Shown here piece by piece: positions 58,430 to 64,000 of a stretch of DNA of 64,000 nucleotides. The notes under the pieces were generated by a model. The model was not told where the DNA came from. It searched no databases and worked only from the letters and a program-made list of their open reading frames with translations. Source of the stretch: Thermothielavioides terrestris NRRL 8126 (taxonomy: Eukaryota > Ascomycota > Sordariomycetes > Sordariales > Chaetomiaceae); the NCBI RefSeq assembly GCF_000226115.1, contig NC_016461.1:1736001-1800000 (forward strand), written 5' to 3'. How positions within the stretch are numbered: position 1 is the stretch's first letter; each line of letters begins with the position of its first letter. Made by a program: the position numbers and the translations under genes.

Positions 58430-61279
58430 ATGGCAGCCACCGCCGGGCCCGACATGATGATCGAACCCCCCTCGCCCGACTGTCTCGAGCAAGGAGCAGC
58501 GCTTCAGCTTCCAGGCACACCTGGCATGAGCGATCTAGCCGCTCCGCGTACCCGTCCTGCTGGTTCCCAGGCGTCCCCCCGATCGAACCCGCCGCCTCCG
58601 AACCCTCCGTTTGTTTTCCCCGCCCGGCCCTCGTCTTCCTCGGCGCCCTCTTCCTTCTCCCGGGCGACCGGTAGACGACCGCGATCTGCCATAGAAGTTT
58701 CGCAATCTGGCGCTGAGGATGGGAAGGGCCCTTCCCGGTCGCCAGCTCTCCCGGCTTTCTCGTTCAACCCGGCAGCTTCCCTGCCGCCGACTCCGGGATT
58801 TGATAATGTGTTTCTGAGCCCGCAGCAGTCACCCTCTGCCCCAAACTCTCCACGGTTAGCTCCGAATCGACCGGCAGGCCTTGGACACCGTAGGGGTGGC
58901 AGCGAGTTCGTTGGAGGAAGCATCCGCGACGGTGAGGCAATCACCGTCACGAATGTCAGCCCGACGAAGTCGGAGAGTGGCATGGGTTCGCCGTTGCTCC
59001 AGCCGACGACACCGCGCAGAGGGCACGCTCATCGTCGGTCTGCTGCCATTTCCAGCCATGACCTATCATCCATCATCGTGCCACATTCCAATTCTGGCCC
59101 GAAGGGAAGCACTACCCCTGCTAGCCCTGCGGTTTCTGAGCGACACTCTGTACCGGGCATCCCGGGTCCGGGCAAGCCCACTGGGACAGGGAGCGAAATG
59201 CCGTCGCCAGCCCCGGAACCTCTCGCTAGTAGATCCATCGATCCGTCGCCAACTGTCGTGCCACCGGAACAGACTCCCAAGGGGGCGGTGCGAAACCGGG
59301 TTGGGTTTTCTGACACTCTGGAGTACATTCCAAGACCGCTGTCCTTGGTCTCTACCGACACGTCCAGCACCGCTACCGTACGACCCGGCCACTCCGTATC
59401 TGGCAGCATTTCGTCCGTTATCTCGCTTTCAAATGTTGATCGGGGTCCCACCTCGACGCCGAGGCCGATCGACAGCCGACCCAGCACCGCAGGTGCTGTC
59501 ATGGAACGGACCCAAAGTGCCCAGGAAGATGAGCCGGCTCTTCGCTCCCCGAGGAGACGAGGATCGATTCCTCTCCTGGGCTCACTGCCCCCGGCCATTC
59601 CGCTCAACCCGGCCACGCCGAGTCCCACGAGGTCTGCCAAGAAGTGGGCGTTCTTCAGCTTGGATCCGTTTGTGTCAAGTTCGCCGACCCGATCTCATCC
59701 CGAAAGCCCGCTCTCTGCCATTTCGCGGTCCTGCGTGGCAGAACGCCGCTCGACCGAACGAGACAATTGCACAGGCGCGCAAGAGCCCACGGAGAGCTCA
59801 GATGCGCCGAAGCCTGCCGCCAAGAAGAGGGGCAAGAAGCAAAAGAAGGTGAAGACGTGGGCCGGGTCCATCCTGTCCCGCAAAGGCAAGCACCGTCATG
59901 GCAAGCACAAACGACGAGCTCCGACACCGCCGCCCCCGCGTCATTTTGAGCTGGTTAAGGACGGCGACGATGGTGAGACGATGCATATGTCTCTGGAACC
60001 GGAGCCTCCGGCACCCACCTTTGCTGCCACTCAGTCTTCTGGGAATGGAGACTGGGAGACGTGGACGTTCCCGAAACCCGTCGCCGTTCCGGATGAAGAT
60101 GCCTCCTACCCGATGATTGATCTGGACGCCGCTTTGGGTCCTTTCAACACTCCTTTGCCGCGCAATCCCGAATGGGAAGCTGCGCAGAGGGCTGGCGGCC
60201 TCGTCAAGAAGCAACTGCACAGTGCTGCAGGGATGAGTCGGTTCTCTGGTCCCGGCATGCACTACTATCATCGGCGCGCGGAGAGCGCACCGGAGCTGGT
60301 ACCCTTTGAGGGAGGGCGCTTTGGATTCCGGCGATTCGGGAGCAGCTCGACAATGGCCGATGTGTTTGAGGAAGATGAGGAGGAAGAAGAGGAGTCGGCC
60401 GGCTCTTCGAACGGCCCCTCGACGCCTGCGGTTGGCACGTCGGTCGCGGAGAAGTCCGAAGCCGCAACACACTCCGAGGTCGAGCCACGAAAGGCCTGCC
60501 AAGACCATGGCCCCACTGGCAGTTCCACGTCGTCGCTGGCAGAAGCGGTTCAGCGGAAGCCCTGTGAAGCTGGCGAGGTTTCAAGCTCAGCGAGATCGGC
60601 ATCCGAGCAGCCCGGCTGCTTGGCTTGTGACGATACGGTTCTCACTGAACCCGTTCCGCCATTCTTGGCCGAAGAATCGCTCCCGGGCGACGCGAATTCC
60701 GGATCGGCGACTCCTTCTCCGCGCCATGTTTCCAGGCCGAAGGACTTGGCTCCTGTCGAGCTCAGCCCGCTCAACCTCCCGACGGCGTCTCTGGGACCCG
60801 TCAGCCCTTGGTCGATGACCCAATCCTCTGCTTTTCCCTCTCCGAGGTCTCCGATGTCGTATGATGCGCAGTGTATCTCAACGGCGCCGTCCTCTGTCGC
60901 GGAGGATAATTTCCAGTCGCTGCTGTTGGGAGAACCTGGCCCGGAAGTGCGGATCTCGGTCGACGATGTTCCGTCTCTGACCAGTAGCAACTCGACCATG
61001 ACCCGAGAAAGCCTTTTCGCGCAGCTCCCACAGGCAAGACATCCCCCGTTGGGCGAGCATCCGAGGCCGGCGTCGTTTACCTCGACAGCCTTCGGACGAC
61101 GGCGTTCAAGCCTGGCAAGCCTGAGCCGGCTGGTCAACAGCTCACACGGGGAGAGGAGCAAGCTGTCGATCGAAGTCCCAATGGACAGCGAGCCGGACAA
61201 GAAGGCTAAGTCCAGCAAGACGAAGCGACTGAGCCGGATGATGCAGTTCTGGAAGTCCAAAGAGACTAACAAGGCATGA
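58430..61279 (+). CDS. Proline/serine-rich low-complexity protein (fungal 'cell wall proline-rich' type)
   Basis: Single exon, 949 aa. No enzymatic domain is visible. The protein is Ser/Pro-rich throughout with many SP/TP sites (SPALPAFSFNP, TPGFDNVFLSPQQSPSAPNS, RSAKKWAFFSLDPF). It has a very basic patch (KPAAKKRGKKQKKVKTWAGS, RKGKHRHGKHKRRA), an HYYHRRAESAPELVPFE motif, an acidic run (DVFEEDEEEEEES) and a basic C-terminus (KTKRLSRMMQFWKSKE). No signal peptide is seen, so the common database name 'cell wall proline-rich protein' should be taken lightly. The layout (phosphosites, RRAESAP motif, basic tail) looks more like a regulated cytosolic or cortex scaffold. ATG 58430 is the first in frame. 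A 5' UTR intron is possible. Confidence 0.75.
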   Translation: MAATAGPDMMIEPPSPDCLEQGAALQLPGTPGMSDLAAPRTRPAGSQASPRSNPPPPNPPFVFPARPSSSSAPSSFSRATGRRPRSAIEVSQSGAEDGKGPSRSPALPAFSFNPAASLPPTPGFDNVFLSPQQSPSAPNSPRLAPNRPAGLGHRRGGSEFVGGSIRDGEAITVTNVSPTKSESGMGSPLLQPTTPRRGHAHRRSAAISSHDLSSIIVPHSNSGPKGSTTPASPAVSERHSVPGIPGPGKPTGTGSEMPSPAPEPLASRSIDPSPTVVPPEQTPKGAVRNRVGFSDTLEYIPRPLSLVSTDTSSTATVRPGHSVSGSISSVISLSNVDRGPTSTPRPIDSRPSTAGAVMERTQSAQEDEPALRSPRRRGSIPLLGSLPPAIPLNPATPSPTRSAKKWAFFSLDPFVSSSPTRSHPESPLSAISRSCVAERRSTERDNCTGAQEPTESSDAPKPAAKKRGKKQKKVKTWAGSILSRKGKHRHGKHKRRAPTPPPPRHFELVKDGDDGETMHMSLEPEPPAPTFAATQSSGNGDWETWTFPKPVAVPDEDASYPMIDLDAALGPFNTPLPRNPEWEAAQRAGGLVKKQLHSAAGMSRFSGPGMHYYHRRAESAPELVPFEGGRFGFRRFGSSSTMADVFEEDEEEEEESAGSSNGPSTPAVGTSVAEKSEAATHSEVEPRKACQDHGPTGSSTSSLAEAVQRKPCEAGEVSSSARSASEQPGCLACDDTVLTEPVPPFLAEESLPGDANSGSATPSPRHVSRPKDLAPVELSPLNLPTASLGPVSPWSMTQSSAFPSPRSPMSYDAQCISTAPSSVAEDNFQSLLLGEPGPEVRISVDDVPSLTSSNSTMTRESLFAQLPQARHPPLGEHPRPASFTSTAFGRRRSSLASLSRLVNSSHGERSKLSIEVPMDSEPDKKAKSSKTKRLSRMMQFWKSKETNKA

Positions 61280-62132
61280 GAAGCGGGCATGGAATCGAGA
61301 GGACCCAGATGCCATCCATCGCGAGCACGGCAGCCCCGAGTCAGGGTAGATTCATATCATGAGGGATGGCACCACTTGCTGGCGTTTGCTTTACGGAGAC
61401 GTACCTGTAGGATTATGGGAGGGGCGGTGGGTTCTAATGTTGAAGGCTTTTTGGCGTTTTTGACGGCAGCATGAAGAGCAAGAGCTCCAGGAGGTCAGGG
61501 ACAGACGTCTCACCTGCCGGAGCATGCTTCAGTATTTTCGGGGGCAGCGGGGAGACAACTACGACGGAGACGGGACGTATGATTCACAGGTGGCAATGAT
61601 TCTCATTCTCTGGACATTCTCAGTGTATGTAGGCTGTGTCGTTGCCTGCGGGAGAGGGGCTTTATCCCCAAGCAATAACAACTCGAGGTCGACACCACTT
61701 AAGTATGCAAACACCGTAGTGAGGCATATTCTACTTGTCCCATGATGGTGGTCATGAGCTCGAAATCTACACCTTCCTGCGCTGATCCATTGGCGATTCA
61801 GCAGTTCTTGCTATCCGGCCCCACTGTCTGCCTGCCGGATCCAGCCTCGGCTAGTTAACTATCTGCCAGCGCATTGGTCGCAGCTGGCATTCGCAAGTCA
61901 ACAAACTTAATGAATCCGACGACTGCAAACCACCAAGAAGTCCATATCCTTGTGTACTGGGGAGACTCGTTCAGGCCCATCCAACGCATAGCTTTTGAGC
62001 CGAGCGGATTCCATCGATCGCCGCATCAAGACAGCCGCGGTTGCTGCGTGCCGAACACCCTAAGCCACCTCTGTCGCACCTCTCGGAATACCGATCACGA
62101 GCAAGACCAACAAAGCAGAGCAGACGCGGGCA
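61280..62132. other. Spacer between the proline-rich gene and PEX4
   Basis: 853 bp with the 3' flank of one gene and the promoter of the next, both on the + strand. Nothing further is recognised. Confidence 0.4.
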
Positions 62133-62841
62133 ATGTCTGCCGCGTCCTCCCGCAACGCCATCCGCCGCCTGCTCAAGGAGCTCGACACGTGGAAGCACAG
62201 CGAGGCGGCGGGCGAGCAGGGCATCGAGCGCCTCGGCCCCGTCAGCGACGATGAGCTGCTCACCTGGGAGGCCGTGATCAACGGCCGGGGAATCGGGAAT
62301 GGCTACGAAAGTGCGTTTTTCTTTCCTCTTTCTATTTTCCGCCATTACATCTCCTACCCAAGAATAAGGGAAAGGGGAAGAGAGAGGTGTAGAGAGAGAG
62401 AAGGGAAGGGGGGAAATATCCAGTTCCACCTCCTCCCTCTCCGTCCGTCCACGATTTGCCTGCCAAGTCCATACACTGACAATCCGTCCCCCGCGGGGTG
62501 GGGGGTGCGCGTGGGCAACAGACGGCCGCTGGCTCCTCCGCATCGCCGTGCCGCCGGCCTACCCGCTGCAGCCGCCGCAGATCGCCTTCGCCACGCCCGT
62601 CGTGCACGCCAACGTGCACCCGCGCACGGGCGAGATCTGCCTCGACCTGCTCAAGGACGCCTGGACGCCCGCGTACAGCGTGCTCGAGTGCGTGCGCGCC
62701 GTGCGCATGCTGCTGGCCGCGCCCGCCGTCGACTCGCCGCTCAACGTCGACGTCGCTGCCCTGCTGCGCGCCGGCGACGTGCTGGGCGCGCGCCGGCTGG
62801 TTGAGTTGTGGGTGGAGGAGGAGAGGTTTGAGGGGAAGTAG
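62133..62841 (+). CDS. PEX4: Peroxin-4, peroxisomal ubiquitin-conjugating enzyme E2
   Basis: Exons join(62133..62310, 62522..62841), 165 aa. Pex4, held at the peroxisome by Pex22, mono-ubiquitinates the import receptor Pex5 so that it can be recycled. The E2 fold is complete: N-terminal helix NAIRRLLKELDTWKHS, LGPVSDDELLTWEAVI, the β-sheet RWLLRIAVPPAYPLQPPQIA, catalytic GEICLDLLKDAWTPAYSV with Cys99, and SPLNVDVAALLRAGD. SPLNVDVA near the end is characteristic of Pex4 among fungal E2s. The usual HPN motif reads His-Ala-Asn (88-90). The 211-nt intron is long for the window; splicing (GYE-NGRWLL) is supported by a CACTGACAAT branch site and CAACAG acceptor. Confidence 0.88.
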
Positions 62842-63576
62842 CTTTTTTTTTCTTCCTCCCCTTTCGGAATGGGGGTCCGAACTTGGTTGGCTACATTTTC
62901 TGGCTCGGAGTATGCTTTTGGTATGCGTAGGATTGGTTTAATACTGGGAAAGAGTGACACCGGAGTCCGACTGCTGGGGTCGTAAACGGCGTTGGGAAAG
63001 ACGGCCAGGTCAAGAGCATCAGGGATAGCGATACATTGGAACACCGCGACTGGTTAGAAGAAGGAACTGATGTGCAATAATGATACCCATTGCTTCGACC
63101 CTCTCTACGTTCTTTCCTCGCCATGCTCGTGCCCTTGGTCGCCAGCATCTTGCCAGCAAGCGATGTCCATATGTCTGCCTGCCTGCCTGCAAATCCAACC
63201 AAAACCGGGGCGCCGCCAACTTCGCGCCTGTACTCGCCAAGGTAGCACACTGTGTCGTACAGCGCCGAAACACCGGCCCCGTCAGCCGTCGTACCGACAG
63301 GTTGTCCTTCTGGGTCAGGCGTCCTAGTCTCCTTGAGCCCGGACCATTACACGGGCAGTACCCCCCAGCAAAGACACCGAAGCTGACACCTATCTTGACG
63401 CCATACGATCTCCCACGCACTCAAAGGCGTTTTCATGTCTGTATTCCGACAGCAGAAGCTGGGTGCTCCAGGCTTTGTCCTAACTTCAGAGGTGGGCTGG
63501 TGGTCTTTGCCACTAGTGGCTCCCTCATTGTGACGGAGAGTGTAACGTGTTCTGAGCTCGTAGTGACAAAGGCACG
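62842..63576. other. Spacer between convergent PEX4 and GT62 genes
   Basis: 735 bp holding two 3' flanks; no gene or repeat recognised. Confidence 0.45.

Positions 63577-64000
<424 letters not shown>

Overview
The window reads as nuclear DNA of a filamentous ascomycete, most likely a Sordariomycete close to the Sordariales/Chaetomiaceae. Genes are intron-bearing, with short introns (about 55-120 nt) of the GT...CTRAC...AG type. Codons are GC-rich, intergenic spacers run from 0.5 to 4 kb, and the gene content is typical of such fungi (Pex13 with a Gly/Tyr-rich N-terminus, Kip2/KipA kinesin, DUF3405, Cgr1, GT62). Family assignments come from recognising protein sequence by eye; no database search was run.

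Layout, left to right. A SulP/Vsb1-like vacuolar transporter is cut by the left edge (-), head-to-head with the TFIIA large subunit (+). Next come PEX13 (-), a decayed BiP/Kar2 Hsp70 copy (-), the sterol 14-alpha-demethylase CYP51/ERG11 (-), and a GT23-like type II membrane glycosyltransferase (-). After a 4.3 kb spacer lies a kinesin-7 of the Kip2/KipA type (-). A gene-poor stretch (22.9-27.4 kb) carries a 390-bp terminal-inverted-repeat element with telomere-like repeats inside. It is followed by an STK19/WHR1-like protein (-), GINS subunit PSF1 (-), mitochondrial disaggregase HSP78 (+), ARF1 (-), p24 cargo receptor EMP24 (+), a DUF3405 membrane protein (-), succinate dehydrogenase flavoprotein SDH1 (-), a PX-domain lipid-binding protein of the Lec1/YPR097W type (-), an unrecognised coiled-coil tail-anchored protein (-), ribosome-biogenesis factor CGR1 (-), a proline/serine-rich low-complexity protein (+), the peroxisomal E2 PEX4 (+), and the 3' end of a GT62 (Anp1/Mnn9-type) mannosyltransferase cut by the right edge (-).

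The genes are mostly single-copy housekeeping functions and do not form an operon-like or secondary-metabolite cluster. Loose themes are the secretory pathway and Golgi glycosylation (ARF1, EMP24, GT23-like, DUF3405, GT62), peroxisome import (PEX13, PEX4), mitochondria (HSP78, SDH1) and DNA or transcription machinery (TFIIA, PSF1, STK19). The least explained signals are non-genic: the TIR element with telomere-like repeats, the multi-lesion BiP relic, and a decamer (GTACGGAATA) that recurs at least six times, only in spacers.
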